From Prasinococcaceae sp. CCMP 1430 (lineage: Eukaryota > Prasinodermophyta > Palmophyllophyceae > Prasinococcales > Prasinococcaceae): a stretch of 29,209 bases of DNA. A program made the translations under genes and the position numbers. Shown piece after piece: positions 9,282 through 19,803 of this stretch; within the stretch, counting starts at the first letter, position 1, and every line of letters starts with the position of its first letter. The stretch is from assembly GCA_013416795.1 (NCBI GenBank), contig RQSC01000697.1, forward strand, positions 9,424 to 38,632, read 5' to 3'. Below the pieces are notes generated by a model. That model worked only from the letters and a program-made list of their open reading frames with translations. It was not told the DNA's origin and did no database searches.

Positions 9282-12200
9282 ATGGCGGCGCCGACGGGCG
9301 CGCTCGGCGCGCTCGTGGCGGTGCTCGACGCGGTGATGTCGCCCGACCGCGACGTACGCAAGGCCGCCGAGCAGCAGCTCGTCGCGCTGCGGTACACGCG
9401 AGGCCACCTCGTGCAGCTGCTGCAGGTGGTGTACGCGGGGGAGCGCGAGATGGCGACGCGCCAGATCGCGGCCATCACGCTAAAAAATCTTTGCGGCGCC
9501 GCTTGGGACAGCGAGGGCGCCGAGGAGTCGGGGCGCGCCGTCCTGCACGAGGAGGATAAGGTGAGCGCGCGCAGCGCGTAACGGGGCACGCTCGATGGAC
9601 CGCGGGAGGCGCCTTGGCCTGCCACGAAGCGGGCGCGCGGCCGGGCGCGGGAGCGCTTGCTAACGGCGTCGCTGCTCGCCTGCGACGCGCACCCGCGTGC
9701 GCTGCCGCCGCTCCGCGCCGCACGTGCGCAGACCGCGGTGCGCTCCGCGCTGCTCGAGGCGCTCGTGCAGCTGCCTCCGAACCTGCGCTCGCAGCTGCAG
9801 GAGGTGCTCAGCTCGGTGGTGTACGCCGACTTTCCCGAGCGCTTCCCCGAGCTGCTGCCGGCCGTGCAGGCGGGCCTCGGCTCGGGCGACGGGCCGCGCA
9901 CGCGCGCGGCACTTCAGGCGCTGCGCGTCATCGCGCGCAAGTACGAATTCCGGACAGGTGACGACGAGAAGGGTCCCATGCGCGACATGATGGCCGCCAC
10001 CTTCCCCGCGCTGCTGGGCCTCTTCCGCGCGCTGCTCGAGCAGCCCAGCGCCGACGTCGCCATCGCCGAGATGCTCAAACTGGTGTGCAAGGTGTTCTGG
10101 AGCGCATCCTTCCTCGAGCTTCCGCCAATGCTGCGCGACCCGCGAGGCGCTGACACGGCCATGTGGCTGCAGTGCTTCCTCGTCGCGATCACCAAGCCCG
10201 TGCCCACCGAGGGCGCGCCTGGCGCGGACGATCCGGAGGGGCGCGCGAAGTGGCCATGGTGGAAGGCCAAGAAGTGGGCCCTGCACGTGGCGGGCAGGCT
10301 GCACTCGCGCTACGGCGACCCCAAGGTTCGTCATAGTGATCGCTGCACCCGCTCTTGCGCGCACGTCGACGTGCTCGCGCGCTGACTCGCGCGGACGCGC
10401 GCGCTCGCAGGTTGCGCCCAAGGACCGCAAGGAATTCGCCGAAGTCTTTTTGGCCGAATGGTCGCCGCGCTTCCTCGAGGCACACATGCAAATGCTGGCG
10501 CCGCTGCGATGCCCTGCGGGCACGCTGACGCCGGTCGATCCGAACGCGTGGCTGCCGCCGCGCTGCGTCAACTTGTGCATGCAGTTTCTCCAGAACTGCC
10601 TCAACAAAAAGGTGACGTACGAGCTCATGCGTCCACACATGCAGACGTTGCTGCTCGAGCTCGCCTTCCCAGAGCTGTGCTTCAATGCCGAGGACGCCGA
10701 GCTGTGGGAGGAGGACCCGCATGAGTACGTGCGCAAGGGCTACGACATCATCGAGGACATGTACTCGCCGCGCATGGCCGCCATGAACCTTATCTCGGAG
10801 GCGTGCAGCGTACGAAAGAAGGATGCCGTCGGTTTGATCCTCCAGTTCCTGGCGCAGGCCTATCAGGGCTGCGCGCAGGCTGTCGCCGCCGGCGACCCCG
10901 CTGCGCTGCCCACCGTGTACCGACTCAAGGACGGCGCCATGCTGCTCACCGGGACCATTTCGCAGCTGCTTAAGTCCAAGCGCCACCGCGAGCACCTGCG
11001 TCCGCTGCTCCAGCAGTACGTCCTTCCCGAGTTCAGCTCGCCAAGGGGGCATCTGCGCTCCAAGGCGGCATACGTCGTGGGCAAATTCGCCGATCCGAAA
11101 CTGCTCGGCGATGAGATCTTCACCAAGTGCATGCAGCGCATCGTGGAGCGCCTCACAGACCACGAGCTTCCCGTGCGAGTGGACATGGTCGTTGCGCTCC
11201 GGCCCTACGTGGAGGAGGCCGAGCTCGACATGCTGCGGCCCGTCCTGCCAAAGCTGCTCAACGACCTGTTTGGCCTGATCAGCGAGGTGGAGAACGAAGA
11301 CCTGGTCCTCACGCTGGAGACCATCGTGGAGCGCTTCGGCGAGGAGATCGCGCCATTTGCGCAAGGTCTCACTACGTCACTGTGCGGCGTCTTTTGGCGC
11401 TGCATGGGGGAAGACGACGAGGACGACAATGACGATGCCGACTTCGACGACAGCGGCGCGCTCGCGGCGATGGGCTGCCTGCGCGCCATCGCCACCATCT
11501 TGGAGAGCCTCAGCTCACTGCCGCACCTGTACGCGACGCTTGAGCCCACGCTGGTGCCCATGCTGGACAAGCTGCTCACGGCTGAGGGCCAGGACGTCTA
11601 CGAAGAGGCGCTCGAGATCACCTCTTATCTGACGTACTTCTCGCCGACGATCTCGCCCGCTTTGTGGTCGCTCTGGCCGCGGATCTGCTCGGCGCTCACC
11701 GAGTGGGCGGTGGACTACCTAGAGAACGCGCTTGTGCCGATGGACAATTTCATCTCGCGTGGAACTGAGACGTTCCTCGCGCCCGGCGCGCCGTACATGG
11801 CACAGCTTTTCGCCGTTGCGAGGCACGTTCTGGTGGATGCCAAGGTACCCGACGAGGACGCGGCGCCCGCAGCGAAGCTGCTCGAGTGCGTTCTGCTCAA
11901 CTGTCCCGGGCGCGTGGACGAGTGGGTGCCGCACATGGTACAAGTATCCATCACGCGGTTGGCCGACGCGCGCGCCAACTTTTTCAAGGACCAGCTCATG
12001 TGCGTGGTCGCCGCGGCGATCTACTACAACGCGCCGCTCGCGCTCAACGTCATCGCCTCGCAGCAGGGCAGCCTCGCACAGATATTCACCGCATGGTTTG
12101 GCATGATCTTCGAGACAAACAAGAAAATGCGCGCCACGCACTTCAAGAAAGAGTTCAACAAGAAGCTGTGCGCACTGGCGCTCGTGCGACTTATGGCGTT

Positions 12201-13262
12201 GCCCGCCGCGCAGCTGCCGCAGGAGATCCTCGCGGCGGAGGGGCAATTGTTGCAGGGCACGCTGCGACTCCTTGTCGAACTCAAGACGCAGATGGCGCAG
12301 CGGAAGCTCGACGAGGAGGCGGAGGAGAGCGACGAAGAGGCCGACGACGATGATGAGGTGTGTTTGTGGGCAGCGCATCCTCGCCCCCGTGTCTCCCGCG
12401 CGTGCGCGCTCCAACGGCCTCCTTTACTAGAGTCACCCATCCGCCTCGCGCGACACTCGTCGCGCGAACCTCCCCATGGCGGCATGAGGCGCTCAGGGGC
12501 GCCTACACGCCACAAGCGAGCGGCGTAACCAGCCCCACGTGCCTGATCGGTGGCATGCTGGATTAGATGAGCCGCAGATCCCGAATAGCCCTCGCTCCAA
12601 GAGCGAGAGCTCTTTCGGCTCTCTCAGCCTGTCGTGTGCGTGCGATGTCATGCGGTGGCCAATACTGACGTAAGCTCGCGCGTGTTGGGCGGGCAGGATG
12701 AGTGGGACGGGGGTGAGCAGGAGGATGTCGAAGATGACGACGGCTACCTGGAGAAGCTCGCGAAGCAAGCGCGCAGTTACCAATGGAAGGGCGGTGAGGA
12801 TACACACGACGCGGACGACGACGACGACGACGATGATTATGACGCATTCTTTGGCACAAGTGGCTATGACGACGACATGAGCACACCCCTGGATAGCGTG
12901 GACGCCTTCGCGACCTTCAAGGACGTTATGGTGGCGCTGCAGGGGGCTGATCCAGCACGTGCGCAGGCTATGGCGGCGGGACTCGCGCCGGAGGCCATGA
13001 CAACGGTAAACGAGCTAATGGCATATGCCGAGGTTCGCCGCGTCGAGATCGTGCAGGAGGCTCAGGCCAAGATGAAGGTACGTACGAGAGAAGGCGCGCG
13101 CGTGCTGCAGCCGTCGCAATCGCATGTGGCTGCGCCCGTGGGCACGTCCGCTGTGCATGGGTGCGCATGAGCGCTCGTTTGCGACAGCATGCCTCTTGGC
13201 TAACCCGCGCACGTGTGCCGATGCAGGGTGGGAACGCGACGGCCGCCACGCCACATAATTAA
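9282..13262 (+). CDS. IPO7: Importin-7/8 family nuclear import receptor, five exons
   Basis: Exons 9282-9560, 9732-10325, 10411-12357, 12697-13077 and 13227-13262 are all phase 0 and give 1078 residues, close to human IPO7. The protein is a HEAT-repeat karyopherin that carries ribosomal proteins, histones and other cargo into the nucleus with Ran-GTP. The importin-beta N-terminal domain spans about residues 15-95 (KAAEQQL, ITLKNLCG). Strong family matches are WPWWKAKKWALH near 266, the EFAEVFL block at the start of exon 3, EDAELWEEDPHEY and AKLLECVLLNC. An acidic stretch of Asp/Glu from about 925 to 990 spans the exon 3-4 junction, followed by a conserved C-terminal helix region. Introns are GT-AG with CTAAC or CTGAC before the acceptor. 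Intron 3 (339 bases) carries a copy of the 156-nt repeat. Yeast counterparts are Sxm1 and Nmd5. Confidence 0.93.
12413..12580 (+). repeat. 156-nt intronic repeat, copy 1 (core 12421-12576)
   Basis: The core is identical, base for base, to 20213-20368 and 21663-21818. It lies in importin intron 3, about 60 bases after the donor and 120 before the acceptor, in the sense orientation. Within the core are three consecutive hairpins: a 9-bp stem with a 4-base loop at core positions 26-47, a 6-bp stem at 67-84 and a 5-bp stem at 87-106. Similarity extends to about 12413 on the left (two differences) and to 12580 on the right. No clear target-site duplication is seen for this copy. Confidence 0.95.
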
Positions 13263-13430
13263 ATAATGATTGAATCTGTACCTCAGCGCGCACAGCGCAC
13301 ATGCGCGCGCCCGTGGCATCGCGTGCACATGAACATGCTCCTCTCGAAGGTCTCTCTAGTGTACTATGGTACTCTGTATGATACATCACCCGATGGTAGA
13401 CGCCTAAGCTTTGAGGAGACTGCACACGTA

Positions 13431-14929
13431 CTACAAGCCGAGCCGCACGAGAATGGCCGGGGCACCCTCTGCGATGACCCAACCCATGGCCGAATACTGC
13501 AGGTAACGAGCGGCGACCGCCGGGGCGAGCTCGCGCTCGTGCACGGGCGCTGTGCGTGGGCGCAGTGCGGGTCGCAAGCACTGAAATGTCAGCACTGGGG
13601 ATCTTCGCATGCGCGGAGATGTGCAGTACTACCTTCGAGCGCACATACCTGCACCCCTCTTTCTTGCGTCCCTCCCGCACATCCCAAGCAGCTTGGCTGC
13701 CGTTTTGGCAACCTCCTTGGTGGCGAGCGCCATGGAGAGCCCCGCGAAGAAGCGCGCGCCTGCCATGAGAACGGGCGGTACACCGCTGCTCAGGACAAGT
13801 GGAGTGTTGAAGAACACTGCAATGGCGCCACGCTCGCTCATCTTCGCAGCGCGCAGGGGGCGATGGCGCAGAGGGATGGACACGCGCGAACGCGTGTCAG
13901 CTGTGTGCGCACGTTGACTGAGGAGCAGCGAAGAGCTAGGCACCACAACACCGGATGAATTGGCGCATGAGCGCGGTCGGTGGCCACGCGCTTGCTTGTG
14001 CGTGCGCGCCTACTTACCACGCGCGCGAAGCCCACCGCCACGCCCGCAGCCGTTGCAGTTAGCGAGCGCGCGTACTTCTTGCTAGGCGTGGGCATCGGCG
14101 GCGTCGTGTGTGCCAAGTCGAGCAGCGCCGCGCAAAGGCACACTGTGCACGTCGCTGCAAGCGCGGGGTGCTCACACTCCATCAGCAATGCCGCCAGCGG
14201 GCCAAGCGCCGCGTACACGAATGCAGTTGTCAACATTCCCATCACCAAGCCGCCCATGATGTCCACTAGCGTGTGCGCTCCCACGTACAGCCGCCCGAAG
14301 GCCACAAACGCCACCCACGCGCCCGCGCACATGCCCGCCGTGAGCGGGCCTACGCCTAGCTCGGCGACTGCGAGCAGCGCGAGCGACGTCCCTAGGCACA
14401 GGCCATTCCATGAGTGCGTTGAAGGGAATCCGTACTCGTCCATCACCGGGCACGAGCCGACCTGGTCGATGGCCACCACGTCCTTGGCGAGCTGCCAAGG
14501 CCTCGGGCACGCGAAAGTGTCCTTGAGCGCGTTTCCCAGGGCGAGCGAGAGCGCCTGCGCGCACAGCGCGTACGATGCCCAGCGCCAGCGGCCTATCCAC
14601 ATTGCGGCGGGCAGCGCGGTGGCGTAGAACTCCTCCGATACAGCGAGCGCATTGGCGGCCACCAAAATGCGCAGCAGGGCGTGCCAAGGCGTGCTGCCAT
14701 GAAACGCGCGCTGAACCCACCGCACGAGCGGGACGCCTCCACGCGCAGCTGCGTGCACGTGCGGCCGCACGCGACGGCGCAGGAGCGACACCAGAGCGGT
14801 GGAAGAGGATGATTCTGACGGCGACAGCTTGATGTTCACCACAGCAGGCGCCGCCGCGTGCGCCGTCTTGCCCGGCGCCGTCTGCACGCGTCCAGGCGCA
14901 GCCGCGGCAGCGGACGCGTTCGGCGGCAT
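13431..14929 (-). CDS. Sphingosine-1-phosphate phosphatase-like PAP2 enzyme, three exons
   Basis: Exons 14929-14018 (phase 0), 13841-13649 (phase 1) and 13549-13431 give 407 residues. The protein should be a multi-pass ER enzyme that removes phosphate from long-chain base phosphates such as sphingosine 1-phosphate. The three PAP2 motifs are present: KDTFACPRP (K136, R143, P144), YGFPSTHS (S170, H172) and GRLYVGAHTLVD (R213, H219, D223). The order, spacing and C-terminal membrane segments match animal SGPP and yeast Lcb3/Ysr3. In particular a D-A-R-K block before the last exon and RYLQYSAMGW near the end align with SGPP. The residues before about 45 are low-complexity. Upstream codons are open only to GTG, so ATG 14929 was taken. 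Both introns have CTGAC upstream of the acceptor. It converges with importin, 168 bases apart. Confidence 0.85.
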
Positions 14930-15623
14930 GGCGAGGCTCTGAGCAGCAGCAGTCGCGGCACACGCTTGCTCACGCCACCCGGGCCGGCTGGGCCCGCGGC
15001 GTGGCCTGCGCTCGCGCGCCTGCGCAGGTTGGGCGAATGACAGGCTCGCAGCAGCGGGCGAGAGGAGTGCGTGCGGGGTGCCAGCCCGCCGCCGCCGCGT
15101 CGCGGCGCCCAGGCCTGTGGCGCCGCGCCGCACGGGCTCGCAGGCGCGCCGCGCGCGGGCCGCCCTCCACCACACGCCCAGCTAGAGCATCTGGCCGGCG
15201 ATTCCGATTTCTCTTTGCTGCAACGCGGGAATACACACGAAAGGTGGAGGCAAAGCGAGCGCGCCGCACGCGCCGCGCCGGACGCATGCGTCATGACCTC
15301 CATACGTATGTTTGTGATTGTTTCCGCCTTCGAGTTCGCGCGCGGCAGCCGCGGCGGATGATGACACATTCAGAAACATTTTGAGGGAGGTCAGGAGGCG
15401 TTACGGTACTGGAGGGGCACGGCGCGCGGAATCGAGCGGAACTGCGCGAATTGCAATTGAATGATGGAGCAGCGTGAGGCTTGATGAGCCGCGTGGTGTG
15501 TTTGAAAAGGCGCCAAAGCTGCGCGCGAAACGCGCGCGCGCTCGCGCGCGTCAGGGGGCGGGCGGGGAGGGTGTTGTAGGGGGGCGGGGGGGCGGCTATC
15601 CCCCTCCTCCGGGGCGCGCCGCG
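14930..15623. promoter_or_regulatory. Bidirectional promoter region, S1P phosphatase / GCP4
   Basis: This 694-base interval lies between divergent starts. It is GC-rich on the left, with a less GC-rich patch at about 15290-15500. No RNA gene, conserved motif or convincing reading frame was seen. Confidence 0.45.
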
Positions 15624-17737
15624 ATGCTTCACGAGCTGCTGCTGGTGCTCTCCGGGCACGCGTCGGACGTGTTCGTCGATGCCGACGAGCGGGACGCGCG
15701 CGCCGCGCGCGGCGGCGGCGGCGGGACTCCGCCTTGGCGGCGGGCGCAGGCGCGGCGGAGGCGCGCGCGCTGAGGCCGCTGCTGCGCCTGGCGCACTGCT
15801 ACCGAGCCCTGCGTGCCTTCTTGGGGAGCCACGCGGGCGGTGTGGGCGCCGGGGGGTCGCCTGCGGCGCCGGCACCGGCGGCGCTCGCACGCGGCATCGA
15901 TGAGGTGCTGGGTGGCTACCGGGGCACGCTGCTAGCGCTCGAGCGCACTGCGCTGAGTGAGGAGGGCATCCTTCTGAGCGGGATGACCGCCGCGCTCACT
16001 GAGGCGGAAGAGGTCCTGCCGAGGCTGTATGCGCTGTGCGGCGCTGCGGCGGAAGCGATGGCCGACGCAGACGCCTCGGGCATGGGCAGCACAAGCGCCG
16101 CGATCTCGCGAGCTCTGCGCGGCGAGGCATTCTGCGGCCTGCCGTCCGCGCAGCGCGCGGCGCTCCGGTGCGAGTGGCACGTTAACCAGCTCATGCTCAA
16201 GCATGTGGGTGCATGGGTCGTGCACGGTCTCCTGACGGACGAACGTGCGGACTTCTTCATCGTGCGGAGCGACACCCAGCGTGCCTCTCAGCAGGCGCGG
16301 CAGAGAGACGAGAGCGGTGAGCAGCAGGAGCAGCAGCAGCAGCGGCAGGACAGTGCGGACGATCTTGATGGCACCGTGCCGGACGCGAGCGGCGCGAACC
16401 TGCTGCGTGTGTGGGACGCCTACGTAGTCGACCTCTCAGCGCTGCCCCCGGCGGTGAGCGCCGCCGCTGCCGAGGACTTGTTGTTCGCAGGCAATGCCGC
16501 GCGCCTCCTATTGAGCCCGCCGTCCGCCACGCGCAAGCTATTGAAGGGACCCATGGATGAGCTGCTTCCCGCGGCCGACCGCCGCGCGTTCGCGACGGCG
16601 CTCGCGCGGCTCGGCGAAGCACCCGAGCTGCGACGTGACATGCTCACGGCCGTGGCGGCCGCCCTGAAGCGGCGCGCCGCCGCTCGGTTGTGGCAGCTCA
16701 TGCAGGGCCGCGCGGGGCTTGAGGCCCACCTCGGGGCTCTCAAGAGCTTCTTTCTGATGGCGCGCGGTGACTTTTATCACACGTTCCTCGAGGGTGCCGC
16801 TGGGCTCATGGCGCTGCCGCCGAGGCGCTCGACAGCAGAGACAGACCTGCAAGCGCACTTCAGCGCTGCACTGCAGCGCTCGTCCGCGTTGGATGACGCG
16901 CTGGCGAGCCGAGTGACTGTCCGAGTGTCGACTGGCAGCGAGGCCGGCGCTGACGCCGCGCTGGTCGGCGAAACTGCGCGCGTGGGGCTTTCGGCGCAGG
17001 GCTCGCTCGCCTCCAGCTCCGCCAGCGGTGCGCTGCGCCTTCCGTCGCTCGACGGCTGGGATGGCGTGTGCCTCGAGTACGAACCCGACTGGCCGCTGCA
17101 GCTGCTGCTCACACCCGCTGCCATGGGCGTGTACAATAGCGTGTTCCGCTACTTGTTCCGCCTACGACGCCTTCAAATGGCGCTCGACAGCGCGTGGCGG
17201 GCCGCGGCGGACTCGCCTGCGTGGCACTTACGGCAGCACATGGCTTACCTCATCAACAATCTCCAGTACTACCTGCAGATCGACGTCATCGACGCTCAAC
17301 ACGCGGAGCTCATGGCCGCAGTGGCGACCGCGACTGACTTTACTGAGCTGCAGCGTGCGCACGAGCGCTTTCTCGGCGCACTCGTTTCGCAGTCCTTCCT
17401 GGACGTAGTTGCCATTGGTGCGCAGATCGAGACGCTGCTTGCGCTTTGCTCGGCGCTTTGCGGTGTCGTGGACCGGGCGGCGACGCAGAACGTCATGTGC
17501 GACACAAGCGCGGTAGAGACGCTGACGGAGCAGTTCGACCGTTCGAGCTCTCAGCTCTTCATGATCCTGCATGGATCTAAGCTCTCAGGATCTTCGCGAG
17601 CGCCCTCGCTGCGCCAGCTGCTGCTGCGCCTAAACTTCAACGGCTTCGTCGCGCGCACCGCACGCCAGGCTGCACGTGCGGCAGCGGCCAAGAGTGGGCT
17701 CGTGCCGCCACCAGCCGCCCATCCAGGCGGCGGGTGA
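15624..17737 (+). CDS. TUBGCP4: Gamma-tubulin complex component 4 (GCP4), one frame change near the N-terminus
   Basis: About 704 residues match GCP4 along the whole length. This is a Spc97/Spc98-family protein that helps arrange gamma-tubulin into the ring template for microtubule nucleation. The start MLHELLLVLSG is the GCP4 N-terminus. GRIP1 follows (LLRLAHCYRALRAFL, CEWHVNQLMLKHVGAW, HGLLTDERADFFI). GRIP2 holds YNSVFRYLFRLRRLQ and the segment ending NNLQYYLQIDV, and the C-terminus keeps LRQLLLRLNFNGF. An insertion rich in Gln lies near 16310-16350. The first about 30 codons are in the frame of 15624, while everything from about 15734 on is in the next frame. The switch falls in a GGC/GCG run near 15700-15725 where no good splice pair with the correct phase was found, so a one-base sequencing or assembly error is likely. 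It converges with the next gene. Confidence 0.88.
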
Positions 17738-17793
17738 TGGCTCGGCGGCCATGCGTCTGCGTATGCTAAAACCCGTACGGGATGTGACCCGCG

Positions 17794-17798
17794 TTACA
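17794..17798 (-). terminator. Candidate TGTAA polyadenylation signal of the F-x-P motif gene
   Basis: TGTAA on the minus strand lies about 117 bases past the stop at 17915, in the gap between two convergent genes. The call rests on motif and position only. Confidence 0.35.
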
Positions 17799-17914
17799 GC
17801 AAAACTGCCAATTGCGCGCCTCTCGGCGCGCGGCACGACGACGTGCGTCTGCAGAGAGACCCACTCGAGTGCGGTCGCTGCTTCGGCGGGCATGTCCTCA
17901 GATTCGCGTTTCCC

Positions 17915-19803
17915 CTAGTTGCCTACGTAGTGATAGTACGCAAGCGGCTTGGGGCCCAGGTCGTCCAGCACATCCGCGTACTTGGGCTTGGTGCGAGCAG
18001 GTGCATCGCCGCCGCCGCCGCTGCTGGTTGCTGCGCCCTCAATTATCCCCTCGCCCTCAAAGACGGGCGAACTCGCGTCTGTGACATTCGGATGCGCACT
18101 CAGCGCGGCAGTGGCCGCGTCGCGCTCGGTGTGGGTCGCCGCGCGACGGTCAGTGTCTAGGTCGAACGGGACAGGCTCGGTGAGCTCGCCGGTGAAGCCG
18201 TCGCCATTGAACCTGTCGTTTGGATGACGATGGCAGCGGAATAGGTCAGCTGCACCGATCGGTGAACGCGTGCGCCCGAGCGCATGCATGAGCGCTACGC
18301 GCACCTTTTGAAAATGCTCAGCAGGCGTGCGTGCGCCTTGCGCGCGCTGGCCATCCGTTCCTGATGGCGCGCGGCCGAGTCCAGCAGCCGCGTCGAGCTT
18401 GCTGCTAAGAAGCCGCCGCCGGGAGTCACATGCTCGCACGCCTCCTGCACGACGCCCGTGTCAGCTGCAGGTCCCTTGCTGAGGAGCACGGGGGTGCCCA
18501 TCAGCGCCAGCCCGCTGCCATCCTCTATGAGAAGAGGCGACGGCATCATCGCCAACCCGGTGCTGTCCTTCTCTGCCTGCCCGACCGTGAATTCGAACCC
18601 TCCCTCAAGGTCGACGGCGTCTCCTCCGCACGAGATTGCGTTCGACTCGTGTGCGTCCTCGGTGTCCGAGTCTGCAATCTCGCTGTCGTGCGCATTCAGC
18701 GACGGCGAACCTGCGCAGCTGCCGGCAGCGGAGGCACCCGAGTTTGAGAGCCCAGCGCTCATGTCCGACTGCTGCTGCGACAGCGACTGTCCATGCGACT
18801 GCGCACTTGCGTCGAGCAGTGCCTGCGCGCGCGCAGTCACCTCAGCCGCCTCCTTCACAGCCACAGCAGCTGGCGTCGACGGAGGGGCGTTCGCCCCTTC
18901 CGAGCTAGGAGCAATCTCCCCGCCCGCACGCGCGCGTGTGGCACCTTTCCCGCCATACCCGCCACTGTAACCCCCACCGCTCCCGCCGCTTCCGGAAGCT
19001 CCACTGCCGCCTGCCTCCTTCCGCACACGCCGCGTAGCCCCCACTATGGCGGCACTGGCGCCCTGCGGCCGGGGTGGTGCGTTGCGCGGCCTCGCGGCGA
19101 TCATTTTGGGCTTGAACGTGCACTCCGCGACAGCCTCGGCCGCGGCCTCGGCGCGCAGCGCCTTCGTCTTGGCCTCAGCACGCGCACGCCATCCCCCCGT
19201 GCGCTCCCACACAGCCTCAGCGCGCCACGACCCAATCTCATCGCCGTGTGCGGCCTTGTCGGTGATGACAGGCGCAAAGGTGCACTCGCGGACCTCGTCG
19301 GCAGCCTCCTGCGCCGCGTACTCGGCGCGAATCGCCTCCGCGCGCTCGTGGAACAGGTCCACGTCGACGCCCTGCGCGGCGAGCCTACGGCTACGAGCGT
19401 TGATTGTCGGCTGGAATGGTTTGGACCCGCGCGGCCGCGCCGCGTGCTCTTCGTTTGCAGACGGCGCTCCTGCCGCGCGTGCCTTCGTGGCGCCGCGCAC
19501 TGCGTTGGGCTTTGCCCCGTTGGCACTGGCGAGGCGGCGCAGGGCTCGATCGGCCGTGCGCTTGGGTCGCATGGCGGGAGTCGACGCCGCGCGCAGCGCG
19601 TCATCGCGAGCCGCAGACGGTGCGGCGGTCCCGTCAGACGTGCCCACGCGCGCGCGCTCGCGGCGCGCGAGACTTTCCTCCCGTGGTGCCAGCGCCAGCG
19701 CCACCGCCGCTGCGAGCGCTGGCGGCGGCCGTGCCGCCACGCGGCACGCGGGGTCCGCGCGCGAGCCGTCCGCCATCTCACGCTGGAGCATCGTCGCCGG
19801 CAT
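17915..19803 (-). CDS. Unknown protein with repeated F-x-P motifs, two exons
   Basis: Exons 19803-18305 (phase 2) and 18212-17915 give 598 residues. The intron has a GTGCGC donor, CTGAC and a CAG acceptor. I do not recognise the family. Three related motifs are visible: KPFQPTINARSRRLA at 128-142, ECTFAPVITDKAA at 173-185 and ECTFKPKMIAARP at 227-239. Charged Glu/Arg/Ala-rich helical stretches, possibly coiled coil, lie between them. Similar F-x-P-x-I patterns occur in cilium and basal-body proteins of protists, so a cytoskeletal role is a guess only. Residues about 267-285 form a Gly/Ser-rich linker. The middle is Ser- and acid-rich, and the C-terminus (KYADVLDDLGPKPLAYYHYVGN without its first and last residues) looks well ordered. 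The gene converges with GCP4 and is divergent from AGMO. Confidence 0.7.

Noticed and set aside
9629-9731. Earlier acceptor for importin intron 1 (AG at 9628-9629 or 9652-9653)
   Set aside because: These keep the frame but insert 26-34 Ala/Arg-rich residues where IPO7 has none, and would place the CTAAC branch site inside an exon.
10189-11364. 391-codon open frame on the minus strand
   Set aside because: It is a mirror of importin exons 2-3 and their intron, with no motif of its own.
12418-12580. Short open frames inside the 156-nt repeat, conserved in all copies
   Set aside because: They are conserved only because the DNA is identical. Each copy sits in an intron or leader, and the peptides show no coding signature.
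12418-12580. tRNA-derived SINE interpretation of the repeat
   Set aside because: The reverse complement has GGTTCG, part of a B box, but no convincing A box at the right distance and no A- or T-rich tail.
12358-12696. Classic introner element (whole intron made of the repeat)
   Set aside because: Donor, branch site and acceptor lie outside the repeated unit in unique sequence, so the repeat sits inside an intron rather than constituting it.
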